A stretch of 64,000 bases of DNA from Orthonyx spaldingii. Lineage: Eukaryota; Chordata; Aves; Passeriformes; Orthonychidae. The DNA is taken from positions 371,411 to 435,410 of the forward strand of contig VZTJ01000239.1 in the NCBI GenBank assembly GCA_013397795.1, given 5' to 3'. The notes under the pieces are model-generated. The model made no database searches. It was given only the letters and a program-made list of their open reading frames with translations, and was not told the origin of the DNA. How positions within the stretch are numbered: position 1 is the first letter of the stretch; every line of letters begins with the position of its first letter. Shown in pieces: positions 51,901-64,000 of this stretch. Position numbers and translations under genes: made by a program.

Positions 51901-54874
51901 GCCCACAGTACCACATAGTTTCAGTACAGTACTTCTCATCTGAAAAGTTTCAAAGCACATTACAGTTTCAGCAGTTTTTCAAGGTCACAAGGGCAATCAC
52001 AAACACAAGTCCCTGCCCCCTCCAATTGCTAATCCACCACCCTCTAAATCCAGCCTAGCTGTATTCCAGAGACTTATGCAATGTCAAAGCCCTCATTCAC
52101 TTCTCTCCTAGAATCATGGTCAAAACTACTATATGTGTTACCATATATACAGCTGCAATATACAAAGGCAACTTTACACCTGTCGATATTTATTTCAATG
52201 TGGTTTAACAAGCATGTTGAATACTCTGAAGAATTTTATCTTATAAGGAAGAGATTTTTAGAACTCCTTAAGAAGCTGCCATAAGGAACACAATTTCCTA
52301 TTTCTAGATATGTTGCCTGAAATGTTGAGGGGGATATACTTTTAAGTCTTAGTGAGGAAACTTTAAACAGCAGTAATTATTTTTTAAAAAAATACCCAAC
52401 CAAACAAAAAATGACACACACAAACAGTAAAACAAGAAATAACATTAGTGGAAAATAAAATAAAACCCCAGCAAGCCAAGCTACAGTGTGTGTTGTCTGT
52501 GTCCCCACAGTTTCACTGAAATACAACTCAAAAGTTTACAGAAGGGTAAATATTTCACAAATAATCAGGTCCTATGAGTTTTGTGGAAATAAACAGTCAC
52601 ATCAAGGAGAGACATCCAAACCAGTGCCCATTGAGGACAAGTGCAGCAGAAGCTCAGCTGCGTCACCAAAACCATCACCCCACACAGGACAGCAGGACAG
52701 ACAGTGCCCTAAACACATGAGAATACTTACAGAACTCACAATACTCTATACCCAGAAAAATCCAACCACAAGACACAAAGCCACAGGAAGTCAGGCTTCA
52801 TAACTTGCTGCTCACACAGCTAGTTTCATTCTTGATTAACTGAAGTAAAACCATGAAAGAACTACTTTCCAGAATTTATTGTAGTTTTAACATCAGTCAT
52901 TTTCACACAAAATCTCAAAACTAGAGACAATAATTTGGGAACAGATATTCAGTTACCAGTCAAGTTAAAGAAGCAACCCTTAGTAAGAGAGCAGCAGAAC
53001 AATTTCTGCAGACCTGGCAACACTTACGAGGCAGCAGAGGGTAGATGTAGGATATCCCACTGCACAGTTCAACACCCTCTGCAGTGCTCTAATGTGCTTT
53101 TTAGAGACCCAGTGGGTGCAGCTGTATGGGCACTTCAGTTTGAATTGGGAGCACACTTTTGAAGTAAATTTGTCACCCACTGCCTGTATTTTAGTTCACA
53201 TCTCATAGAAGTTTCTGAACACATGATCTGGACATCTCCAAGATTAACCTACATCAAAACTCTGGGAAAGCTTGGAACATAGTCCACAGAACCAGACTAA
53301 AATTAGTCTAAAATAAAGCCCATGAAGTACACATATTGGGGACACCAAGTCTACCTAACTTACAGCTTCACTCTACAATCTTCTTCAATGGCAGCATACT
53401 GCTTGCTGATGTAAATATAGTCAATGTGGCAGACACTGTCAATTCATTTATGACAGCCTCAAGCAGCAGGAAGTAAACCCACAGACTTAAGCTGCCAACA
53501 CACACCTCAAAAGCCCTACAAAAGAAGGCTGCACAGGGTGTTCCTTTTTCTGGAGTAACAACAGCAGCAGTTATCACCACTCACTCACTTTTTTTTCCAC
53601 CCCTTTACAGGTTAGGAGTTTCAAAAGCTAGTGGGATACTTCTAGAAAAGTTTTCTGAATAAAGAAAAAAATAACCCACCCAAGATCTATATAATTCATG
53701 GATCACCTACACTTACTGTTTATAAAATTTTTCAAATAACATTGATTGAAAACACAGTCAATGGCTCCACTGCAGGTGGTGATGGGAAATGAAGATGCAT
53801 GTTCTCAATAACGCTTTTTATTACCTGCACATCAGCTTAACCAACAAAGCCATCCAGAACAGAGGTTTTTTTTCTTTTTGAATAAGCTGACCAACATATT
53901 CATGGTTTCACTTGAATCAAAACAAATACAAATAGTTCCATCACTGAGATTTTCTCTCCCATTACCAATTTTTCTTTTTCAATAAAAAAACTTAAACAGA
54001 ATATTATGAGTTTCAAACATATACCTGCCTTCAGCAGGACCAACAAGCTGGTGAGAACAGACCAAAGCAGTATTGCATGAATAACTTACAGTAAAGTGCC
54101 ACCTCATCTGTTCAACAAATCATTATCATCTTACTTCATTACCTCCTTGATAAAAGCAATTAATTCATATGCTAACAATGCAGAGTCATGTTTACATTCA
54201 GTAAAGGTCAAGTTCCTGTATTGGGGTGCAGACACAAAAGCAGGATTATTGAAGATGACATTTTCTGTTAACACACTAATCCCATGAAAACGGCAAAGGA
54301 CAAATGACACTTCCCTTTGTGATTTAACTGGAAGCTTGTGGTTATTGACGTGTCATTACCATACTCACTGAAGAACCATCTCAAACTCTCCAGTAGCTCA
54401 GTCTGAAACATCCTTAAGCAATATTTTCTACTCTGTTTCATGTAAACTCTTGTGAAAATAGACTTAAGCACCTAGTTGTACTATTTGTTTGAAGGAAAAT
54501 TCAATTTAAAAAGTTATTTCCTATCAAAGATGAAGAGAACCTACGCCAGAAGATAGTAATGTAGTGACATCATAAAATGACACACTGAAGCAATGTCAAT
54601 GAGAAACTAATGGTGCACAGGGCAAAAAAGAGTTGTGGATAACATTTTTCATAGCAGAACAAAACTACCTGAGTCTGAGTAATTTCCTTCAAAATTATAA
54701 GACAGGCTGCTGTCTGCTGAGACATGGAGTTTTCCCTTCTGTCATAATTCTCTACATTAAAACATATTTGTGCTTTCTCTCCCAACACAGGGTTTTCCAA
54801 GAGCCAGAAGACTAATTTAACCTAACTCATTGGAAGCCCTTATGTTGCAACATGCCTGTAATGTCTCGAGAAAC

Positions 54875-54900
54875 TGAGATGAGCTGAACTGCTCATCTCA
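54875..54900. repeat. Perfect 10-bp inverted repeat with 6-nt spacer
   Basis: TGAGATGAGC and its exact reverse complement GCTCATCTCA are separated by TGAACT. Both arms are flanked by GAAAC (GAGAAAC on the left, AAGAAAC on the right). A third partial copy, GAGATGAGCT, follows at about 54910. It lies in PPM1B intron 1. Confidence 0.85.
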
Positions 54901-55707
54901 AGAAACTAGAGATGAGCTACCCCAGCTCAGTAATTTCTTACAATCTCATGAAGATTTTCAGTCCAGTTTTCTTCTGGAGTGACTCTCATTAATTCTTCAA
55001 AAATTTTATTTGACTTCATCATAATACAAATATAAATCTGTGCAAGGTTTAAGCAAATTATAAGCAGTGTGAACAAAGTTTCCCATATTAGACATCTGTC
55101 TAAGGCTGAAAGACATCATCCAAACAGCTAAGGAGTTTGTCTGTTAAAGCTGTCTGTTAAGTAAAACCAGTACTGATAATCTTTTTGGAAACTCTGCATC
55201 CTTGTTCTTACACCGGGGGTCATGTTTCAATTTCTCCTTTCTGGGCTTCTCTAGTCAGATGTCATTCTATTGGGGTGGGTTTGTTTGGGTTTTTTATTAA
55301 GAAGCTGCGACTACTGGTCCAGATTTTGACATTAAATTCCCGGAACATTTTACGTATACCTGATATGCTGGAGTTCGGGGCTAAATCAGACTCCTGTAAG
55401 TTGCATAAAACATTTATGCTGCATTCACACTGCTAACAGACAATGAGAAGGAAGAAGCCACAATTCACATCCTGTACAGTTGTAAGCCAAATATTGAAGA
55501 CCATCAAGCATAAACTGAAGCACAGAATTAAAAAAGTAATACATAGGGAAGGAACCAAGACAGAAAAAATTTTTATTTCAACAGTTTTCCAAAGAAATCA
55601 CCACTGCTCTCCTCCAATTTAGTGAGGAGACCAACATGCAGATTAAATCACTTTAATTGCTAAAAGGCCCATGATCTGAAGAGTGCTTCTTTTTCACAGG
55701 GGAGTGA

Positions 55708-55754
55708 AGTGCAGCACTGAATTCAGAGAGATCAGTGCAGCACTGAATTCAGAG
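55708..55754. repeat. 26-bp-period tandem duplication
   Basis: A 21-bp unit beginning AGTGCAGCACTGAATTCAGA at 55708-55728 is repeated exactly at 55734-55754 with a 5-nt linker, in PPM1B intron 1. Confidence 0.9.
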
Positions 55755-58700
55755 GACAAGTGATAAGAACTGAAAAATAAAATCCAAACAAAATAGAGCA
55801 TATTTGGTTAAGGTAATGGGCAGAAAGAATCAATACTAGGGGGAAAAAAAACCCTAACTATGGACACAGAGATATGCATGGCCCATTAGAGTAATCACTT
55901 CACAATTCAAACATGGAGTCTAGAGCTTGGATTCTTTCACCAAGGCTTTCCCATTCACTTGGAAGAGACTGTGCTTCTAAAGAGCAATGGTTACCTAGTT
56001 ATCTTCCAGAGCTGACTGGAAAAGAACAGCCATTTCCCACTTCCAAAGCTACAGCAGTAGACCTCTATGGCAGATTTAAGCATTCCTACTGGACTGATGA
56101 TGAATGGCACTACCAAATGATCAATTTTTATTTTTAGTGGTTTTTTTGAAAAGGAACCCAAAAAAACCAAGACCAAACCAAACAAGAGAAACCACACTGA
56201 CACGCCCATCCCTGCCCCGCTGAACACTATGGCAGCACTCACCAAGGTGTGCTGCAGTTTGCTCCATTTAAGAAGGACATTCAATATTCAGTGAACATTG
56301 TTCTCTGCACATCCCCATCCCTTGACGCAGTCTAAATAAGTCCTGCTCCAAAGAGTTACACAAATATTTCATAAACAAAGATTTTTACATCCACTACTAA
56401 GAGTAGGTTTTAGTGCCTTTCCCTTTTGTAATATGGAGGCAACACATTCATGTAAGGAATACTCACTACTCTCCACTGGACCCCAGAGAGCAGTAGTTTT
56501 TGACAGCGAACAGGTGAAATGATCATTCAACACAAAGATTTCACAAGCTTTAATTTCAATTGTGATAGGTTTTTATTTCTTGAGACAAGTTGACTATGTT
56601 AGAAGCACACATTGGTGATTATCACTGGAAAATTTTAGAAGAGCAATGCACACCAAAGACAAGAAGAGAACTGGATGGTCCACGATAACTACAGGACTCG
56701 TCATTTGTTTCTCTCGTTCCTCACCTCACTGACTGATCATTTCATGGCTACCACCACAGAAGAAAAATCGGTTCTCAGCACCCTCTATGCATCCCTCTCC
56801 ATACCACATTAATTACATTTCCCTCATCCCAATGTTGTGTGCCTTAATTAAATCACTATCCTATGTCACAACCTCCTCTAAATATCTGCAACAACGGATA
56901 AGGGGCTCTGCAAATAAATAGCACTTACTGCCCCAAACTCGCAGAACATGGGACACACACATGTAATTACTCCTCATTTCCACCTGATCCAAGCAGCTTT
57001 CCATTCTAAATGGATCATCTCTTCACAAAGCTCCAAGTCTCAAATGCTGATGCACTAACCCTCTCTCAAACACAAGTATATGTCCAGGATAGAAGATTTC
57101 ATATCCTCTGGATATGTGCACTCAGTTAAATGTTAAGGTATAGAAAATGCACATAATAAATACATATAATAGATGTACTGGAGCCCCTGAGCCCACACAT
57201 ACACAGGACCTTGTCTGCACCACATTAAGTGCTTTTAGCAAGCTGCTGGTCTGTCAGCACCATTATGAGTACTAGTTTCAGCAAAAGTTTACCCTTAAAG
57301 TTAATGGTCAATTTATCCAATGAAACAAACAGAACAGAATAAACAAACAAAAAAAAGCACTTCATTAGAAACCCCTTGACTGTGCTGTAACCTTCCTTAA
57401 TCCAGTAATATTCATAACAGTAATAAATTGCTTCATCTTTATTCACCTTACTCGTTTTCACTAGGCATCGTAACTATAAAATACTTCTCTTCATACTATG
57501 AACAGCAAAGAATCCCCACAGTCTCCAACCTGTACAGGACCCTGGAACTAGTTCATCATCCCTCCCCCATGCCATTTCAACTTTTCATAGCCTCAGCCAA
57601 AAACGCCTGCCTCCTCTCTCTATACACAGACTAACTAACTCAGCAGTACGAAAACTCCAGTGTCCCTTTTGCACAAATACCATTCCCCTGATACACACGT
57701 GTATACATAGCCTAACATAATCTTCACCCCGTATACAAATTCATCTTTCCCCCTGTTTTCAACCATACCCAAATACCCACCCAAGCCCCCTCACTTTCTT
57801 ATCGTCCACAGTCATCCTTGAAAATTCACCTACAAGAAGACAGCACTGATGACCTAGTAGACAGAAATTTAGACTGTCTGATACCTGTCAAAAACATATA
57901 TACCTACAGTTCTACAGCTCCCCAGGAGACACACAGACTTTTCCGCAAACAGCACTATCATGGTCCCAACAGGTGGCATTTGCTACATGTTTTCCCATTT
58001 GTATTCCATGGACCAAACAACAAATATCTAGCCTTCCCATTTCATTACAGGTGAAGTATCAACTCACGGTTCCTCTCAAGTTCCCAGGACACAGCCTGCT
58101 TGCTGCTCTAGCCCATCTCCACACACCAGAATGAGAGCTTGCCGAGCTGGTGACAGCCGGGCATCTCTCTCAGCTCCCAGTGTGAGCAGCAGACAAACCA
58201 AAGCACAGCAGTAGGAACACGCATGACTTGCTGTCCACATACCAGCTCATATTACACACGAAGGTCTCGCACATTAAGTCTAACCACACTGGCCACCAAA
58301 CAAAACAAGTTCAGAACCCTGTAGCAACCTGTTACCACTGTGCCTTGTAACTTGTACACAGGCTTCCCTACCACCCAAAGCCTCCCTCCTCCACAGCCTT
58401 TAGATGTCTGCCAACTTACCACCTTACTTCTCACAACACACATAATAAGCCTGTTTATCTATCACTCCTAAATTCACCGGCCTTCCTGTACCACTACTCC
58501 CAAATACATGTGGTTTCACACACCACCTGCATCCCCACGGTATAAATACATCCCTCAAACTACCACAGCACACAAAACAAGACAGGTACAGATTTTTCTA
58601 GCTGTCTCCAACCCATCAAAACTACTCCGTCCTTCCGAGGGAAGTATTATTGTAAACTCTAGTAAAAGTATATCCACTGGGCTCGCAGAGCCAGCAAGCT

Positions 58701-58987
58701 CCAAACTCCGAGCAAGAACTGTCTTCAACTCCTTTCTCCTAAAGGCTCCCAGGCACTGCCCATCTGTCTGTGACTCCATTCCCAGTCCGTCACAAGCACC
58801 CAGGCCTCACGGCACCTTCTCCTCTCGATACCGGGGCCGTGCCCGCCGCTCGCCACCTTCCACCACCCCCACAGCCCGTCGGTAACACGGGCCCGGCCCG
58901 ACACTCCCCAGGGCCCGGCCAATGCACGTGCGCGAGCCCGGCTCCGGCCGCAGCCCCCGGCACACGCCGGACACCTCCAGCGCCTTC

Positions 58988-59816
58988 NNNNNNNNNNNNN
59001 NNNNNNNNNNNNNNNNNNNNNNNNNNNNNNNNNNNNNNNNNNNNNNNNNNNNNNNNNNNNNNNNNNNNNNNNNNNNNNNNNNNNNNNNNNNNNNNNNNNN
59101 NNNNNNNNNNNNNNNNNNNNNNNNNNNNNNNNNNNNNNNNNNNNNNNNNNNNNNNNNNNNNNNNNNNNNNNNNNNNNNNNNNNNNNNNNNNNNNNNNNNN
59201 NNNNNNNNNNNNNNNNNNNNNNNNNNNNNNNNNNNNNNNNNNNNNNNNNNNNNNNNNNNNNNNNNNNNNNNNNNNNNNNNNNNNNNNNNNNNNNNNNNNN
59301 NNNNNNNNNNNNNNNNNNNNNNNNNNNNNNNNNNNNNNNNNNNNNNNNNNNNNNNNNNNNNNNNNNNNNNNNNNNNNNNNNNNNNNNNNNNNNNNNNNNN
59401 NNNNNNNNNNNNNNNNNNNNNNNNNNNNNNNNNNNNNNNNNNNNNNNNNNNNNNNNNNNNNNNNNNNNNNNNNNNNNNNNNNNNNNNNNNNNNNNNNNNN
59501 NNNNNNNNNNNNNNNNNNNNNNNNNNNNNNNNNNNNNNNNNNNNNNNNNNNNNNNNNNNNNNNNNNNNNNNNNNNNNNNNNNNNNNNNNNNNNNNNNNNN
59601 NNNNNNNNNNNNNNNNNNNNNNNNNNNNNNNNNNNNNNNNNNNNNNNNNNNNNNNNNNNNNNNNNNNNNNNNNNNNNNNNNNNNNNNNNNNNNNNNNNNN
59701 NNNNNNNNNNNNNNNNNNNNNNNNNNNNNNNNNNNNNNNNNNNNNNNNNNNNNNNNNNNNNNNNNNNNNNNNNNNNNNNNNNNNNNNNNNNNNNNNNNNN
59801 NNNNNNNNNNNNNNNN
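58988..59816. other. Assembly gap (829 N)
   Basis: A continuous run of N inside the CpG island. The GC-rich flanks suggest sequence that was hard to read. Long open frames crossing this gap are artefacts of untranslated Ns. Confidence 0.99.
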
Positions 59817-59856
59817 GCCAGGGGGGCGTGAACCGACCCGCGGGGGTCTTCTTCCG

Positions 59857-60036
59857 ATTGGCCGCCGCGTCTGCCAATCAGGCGGGGCCGCGGAGCGCGG
59901 CCCGGCCCGCGCGCCGAGCCGCTCCGCACGGCGATTGGTCGCGGGGCAGGCGAGAGGCGCGCGACCGCCCCCATGCCCCACGGGCGGCAGCAGGGAGTAC
60001 CCGTATGTGCTCGCGATTACATCACCGCCAGCCAAT
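59857..60036. promoter_or_regulatory. Cluster of four CCAAT boxes (NF-Y type)
   Basis: Core pentamers at 59857-59861 (ATTGG, minus), 59874-59878 (CCAAT, plus), 59934-59938 (ATTGG, minus) and 60032-60036 (CCAAT, plus). Several have NF-Y-like flanks such as GCCAATCAG and CGATTGG. The spacing and the CpG context fit a promoter-proximal array. Confidence 0.7.
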
Positions 60037-60378
60037 CAGAGCGCGCGGGGGCCGGTGTCCCGCCCGCGGGGGCGGGGCCTGGCGCCCCCGGCGGGAGCCG
60101 CTGCGCCTCGCACGCCCCGGGAAGGGGGAGCCGGGATCGCCGCCCGCTCTGGTCCCCTGTGCCGGAGCTGCCGGTGTTACCGCACCAACGAGCGGGGCTG
60201 GAGCTGTCTCGGTACTCTTCGTTCCCGTCTGCCCGCGGGGCTCGAGCGCCGTATCCCGGCTCAGGGGTCGGAGGGGCCGCGGCCCCGCGCGGGTGCCCGA
60301 GGGAGGCGTCTCGGGGCCGGCCTTGGTACTCCAGCGAGCCCTGCTGACACCGGGGCCGCCTGAAGAGTAGAAACACTG

Positions 60379-60730
60379 AACCACAGAATTGAATAGGTTG
60401 GAAAAGCCCCCTGAGTTCATCGAGTCCAACTCGTGACCGAACACCACCGTGTAACCAGACCATGGCACCGAGTGCCACATCCAGGCTTTCCTTAAACACC
60501 CCCAGGGATGGTGACTCCATCATCCCCCTGGGCAGCCCATTCCAGTGCCTAATCCCCTTTCCGTGAAGAATTTCTTCCTGATGCCCAGCCTAAACTTCCC
60601 CGGCACAGTTTGGAGCTAGTTCCTCTCGTTCTGTCACTACTTGCCTGGGAGAAGAGGCCGACCTCCACAACCTCCTTTCGGTGCTTACAGAGGCCGATAA
60701 AGTCACCCCTAGATCTCCTCTGAGCCCTGC
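60379..60730 (-). mobile_element. CR1 LINE 3' fragment next to the promoter island
   Basis: Reversed CR1 tail: CCACAGAATTGAATAGGTTG then GAAAAGCCCC, CCCAGGGATGGTGACTCCAT then CATCCCCCTGGGCAGCCCAT, and GAATTTCTTCCTGATGCCC. It ends in the AAAGTCACCCCTAGATCTCC segment. The subfamily differs from the copies at 22.7 and 43.4 kb (CATCGAGTCCAACTCGTGAC type). It directly abuts the CpG island. Confidence 0.9.
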
Positions 60731-63700
60731 GTCACGGCAGGTGGGAAGTGCCGGAACGGGCAGCTGCTCGGGCAGCAGCGGCAGCCTCGCCGCGGGAGGC
60801 CGGAATGAACACCCTGCGGGGGCTCGCCCGCCCCTCAGCTCCTTTCTTGCCCCAAACCAAAACTGTTTATTCAGGGAAGAACATGAAAATCTGTCTGATC
60901 CCTCGTAATCCCGTGCTATTCCCACCTTTCTCAGTCAGTGGCTGGCTGGAGCCAGCTGCGGTGCACCTCTCTGAAGAGGGACCCGCTCCTGCCTCTACAG
61001 CTCTGTACGGCGGTTCCGCTGCTGCAGGCATACCCTATAGGCTTTCCTTGAAAGCTGGAAGGCATATCCTTGCCTCGCACTCCCGAGAATCCAGACTTTA
61101 ATGTGCTGTCTGTAGAAATGGCATACCAATTCCCCCACCGTGGTCCGCTGATGCCCTTGTCCCTTTCCTTCCGCTAAGGTGTTTTGTCCCCACACACCGG
61201 ACACCTCAGCGTGAATGAACACCCGTCACACGCAGGACTCGGGACCGCGGCTCAAAACACAACCTGTATAGCATTTTTATTTATTCATCTGTTCATCTTC
61301 TGGAGTGTTTACTATAAGAACTGACCCCGAAAAAGACGGGAGCTTTTCTTTCTGGAATTGAAATTCTCTCCCAACCTTCCACATAGGCACGTGATGGGAT
61401 TATTTTTCCAGGGCCTCCAGAGTTATGTCCACAGTACAGAAAATACTATGCGGCTTTTACCTTTAAGGTCATCGGCACCACCACTCATGTTAGAAAATCC
61501 TTGCACAGAGCTCTGAGGGCATTTTTTCACTCAGGTAACTGATGCAGCTGCGGCTCTAAGAGCCACAGCTGTGCTTTCTGTGGGTTCAAATGCACCCACT
61601 TCACACCGAGAAGATAGGATAGTTCACTCCTGTGTGACAGTGCTGCTTCCCACAGCTCCCTACCAGCTGATAGAGCTGAATGAGAATGAAACCTAGATTG
61701 CCTCAGCACAGGCACTCGTGAGCCGGTTCAGAAAGAGCCAGAATGCTGAGACTGCGGATACCCTTCTGTCATAGAAAACTTGCTCACAGACAAGCTAATT
61801 TGAGTGCCCAGACCCAGCTGCCAATCAACCTAGTTAACTTTGCAGTGTCCACATGATCTGGGACTCAAGATACTTTTATATAGCTAGAGATCTTTTTTCT
61901 CTTTTTTCCCCCCCTTTCCTTAGGCTTCTATCTCATAGTCATTTAAATATAAGTCATGTATTATTAAAGCAATGACAAATCTGGCTAAAAATTGCTGTAT
62001 CTTTGGGCTGATGAATGCAAAATTTATTTAGCCTAGATATTTCTTGGATTTTTGAAACTGTTTTTATTTCAAGATATTCACTAGGAATTTTTTGAAAGCT
62101 TGACACTCTTTAAAGTAATGGTATATCCTGCATGCATTTCAGCAGGTATGGAACTGAGCTGTAATTTTATCAGGTCCCTGATTGCACCTTCTACTTTGCT
62201 TCTTGGCCACCTGCCAGAGAGATACCCTAGGTAGCATTAGATAGTTTTGCTCAGTATGAACATTGTATACTCAGCTCCTACTGACTTTTCCATTTAATTT
62301 ACTGTAGCAGCCACTCTTCCCCCAGTGACAACTAAAACAAAAATGTACAGAAATACTGCAAGAATTCACAAATTAGTCTTTCAGTTGTCATTCAAACCTT
62401 CTGACCCTGCCTTTCTCCTTGCTTCTAGGTTTTGCAGGGGTTCTGATTCCCCCTTCACTTCACCTTCAGCTCTAAATGTACATATCATTTTATAACAAAT
62501 TTAGAAAAAATAAAATACTTGCTTTCCATATCATCTCACTAGATGTACAACCTTTACAGAATTGACTTCCCAAAATAATATTACCCTACATTTTCTCTAA
62601 AGTAATAAGTGATATCCCCCACTGCTTTTCAAACGTGACGTGTTTAAATGTTAGAGATTAACTGAAAATCTACACTGTGCACATGAGTCCATAACCCAGC
62701 ATAAACAGCACATTCCTAATCAGTAGAAAATGTGCATATCTGGCTGGTTTCTGTGGGCTAAAACTCAACGCTGGCATTGCTCAAGAGGTGTGTGTGGCAA
62801 GAAGCAAGCAGCAGTGACAGGCAGCAGGGGCGGGCGGTGAAGTAATAAGTAGGTGAAATGATGGTTCGTATGTGGCAATGTGGAGTTAATGGCTAATCCA
62901 GGGATTTTGTGCCATTTCATGGCTGGCCCCAGTTAAGCTTCGTTTAAGATTACCGAGGCAGGGTATTTCTGGGAATAAATGTGTGTTGGATCGACGGTGA
63001 TGTGTGCATGCCTGAAAGAGTCGGTGTTTTTTAACACATGCAATGCCCGTTTTCTTCTTAGTGGTGATGCAAATAACTATGAACTACAGAAATGGTAATA
63101 AATGGGAAATAGTATGGGATAAAGCTTTGATACTGCACTAAAGAGGAATGAAGGTGAGTTCTTCTACAGGTTTTTTAAAAATTCTTATTTTTTAATGTTC
63201 TATTGTTATTAGTGAGGAGATTCGTCCTTTTAGCAACAGCTGTTGACAAACCTCAATAATTAAATTTGTTTAATGTTCAAATTAATGAGCTATAAACCAG
63301 GTCCTGCCAAAAATAAGTACCTTTGGGAAGCTATTTGATCTGAGAGTGTTTTCATGTCATTTTCTCAGCTTCTACCTCTGTTTTTAAACAGTTAGCTGCT
63401 TGTTTGAAGCATGTATAGATCTAGTGTTTTAACCGGCCTTCATACTGATTTGACAAATGGTGACTGCTCTGGTTTCACAAGAAGGCATTCTCAGACACTG
63501 ACAATATTCATGGTACATGGATATTTTTTTATCTGCAAAGCAAACAAGCCCTTTCATTTTCAGCTGAGTAACTTCCCATGGAAACTAATTCACCAAACAG
63601 CACTAGTTAGTTCTTCACCACTTCCCTGTGTACCCCTTCTAGATTACACCATCTGTGAAGAAAGGAAGGAAATCACCACAGATAATAAGGTCATCTTCAC

Positions 63701-64000
63701 ATTAAGAAATGAACAAAGAAAATTTTGAAAGATTCATGTAATATTTCACCTTGGTTTTGCTCAACAAGGGGAAGATTAAATGTTAATACAGCAATGGGGA
63801 ATAGGAAGAATGTAGGATGGGTAGCAAAGCAAAAAGGACAGATACAAAGGCAAAAGAGTAATGTTACTGTGTTAAAATGAAACAACTGAAAAGGGGATAT
63901 ACTATTCCCAGCACTTTGGGGGGGAAAAATGGAGGAATTTTAGAAAACAGTTCAGGACGGCCTCCTTGGGATAAAAGAAAACTCAGTTCCTAAGCAGAAT
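60731..64000. other. Upstream flank of PPM1B, no gene recognised
   Basis: Moderately GC-rich to about 61.25 kb, then AT-rich. Small open frames on both strands (for example 60748-61101 plus, 63411-63728 plus) have no motifs. In mammals the next gene on this side is LRPPRC, divergently oriented and far away; nothing resembling it is seen. A stretch around 62.84-63.01 kb looks less random and is discussed as a candidate conserved element. Confidence 0.6.

Larger units (their letters stand above)
22101..58987 (-). other. PPM1B: PPM1B intron 1 (long first intron)
   Basis: About 37 kb between exon 2 and the CpG island promoter. I infer that it is a single intron; the first-exon donor was not identified and may lie in the gap. 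Stretches 23.1-24.7, 25.3-26.6, 29.4-43.3 and 43.8-58.7 kb are AT-rich sequence in which I see no gene. Embedded elements are CR1 copies at 22.7, 24.7-25.2 and 43.4 kb, the LTR element at 26.6-29.4 kb, a possible CR1 relic at 32.85 kb and several short repeats. A long first intron before a noncoding first exon agrees with the mammalian PPM1B layout. Confidence 0.65.
58800..60350. promoter_or_regulatory. PPM1B: CpG island promoter region of PPM1B (interrupted by gap)
   Basis: Sharp rise in G+C and CpG density on both sides of the N run, in a window that is otherwise AT-rich. It lies upstream of exon 2 on the minus strand, where the noncoding first exon is expected. Right of the gap there are four CCAAT boxes and a GC box (GGGGGCGGGGCC near 60068-60079). 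No TATA box is evident, as is usual for a housekeeping CpG promoter. The transcription start and exon 1 donor were not located and may be in the missing bases. Confidence 0.75.

Noticed and set aside
58725..60523. Several long frames on both strands around the N run
   Set aside because: Most of their length is untranslated N or random CpG island sequence lacking stops.
1..64000. CRISPR arrays, operons, tRNA or rRNA genes, or a defence-like gene cluster
   Set aside because: No regularly spaced repeats, no tRNA-like folds or boxes, and no further gene clusters were seen. The window is vertebrate intronic and intergenic DNA around one gene.

Overview
This window is vertebrate nuclear DNA, almost certainly from a bird. 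It is AT-rich and sparsely coding, and carries several 3'-end copies of the avian CR1 LINE. It also carries a two-LTR endogenous retrovirus whose LTR resembles a family I associate with songbirds; that narrower placement is from memory and less certain than 'bird'.

Only one protein-coding gene can be supported: PPM1B (protein phosphatase 2C beta, Mg2+/Mn2+-dependent Ser/Thr phosphatase), on the minus strand. It fills nearly the whole window. A CpG island promoter lies near 58.8-60.35 kb and is broken by an 829-base run of N. An intron of about 37 kb follows. The coding exons are 22082-21237 (with 18 nt of 5'UTR up to 22100), 19320-19203, 13396-13285, 10098-10041 and 4060-3794. The 3'UTR probably runs to about position 295. 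The exons join in phase to 466 codons, close to the 479 residues of human PPM1B. Splice sites were read directly, and the residues around each junction match the family.

Region by region: 1-294 is downstream flank. 295-3793 is the likely 3'UTR. 3661-4060 is an isolated GC/CpG-rich block holding the last coding exon and two short tandem duplications, one of which copies the end of the reading frame past its stop codon. 4.1-21.2 kb holds introns 5 to 2. These include a candidate alternative terminal exon (read-through of the exon 5 donor, with a nearby AATAAA), an unidentified coding-like relic at 10.8-11.3 kb, and a run of 29 T at one 3' splice site. 22.1-58.98 kb is intron 1, with CR1 fragments, the retrovirus at 26.58-29.40 kb and small repeats. 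58.8-60.35 kb is the promoter island with four CCAAT boxes. 60.38-60.73 kb is another CR1. 60.7-64 kb is upstream flank with no supported gene.

I found no new multi-gene system. The most useful leads are structural details of PPM1B: the tandem duplication over its stop codon, the possible short C-terminal isoform, and the diverged GC-rich C-terminal exon.
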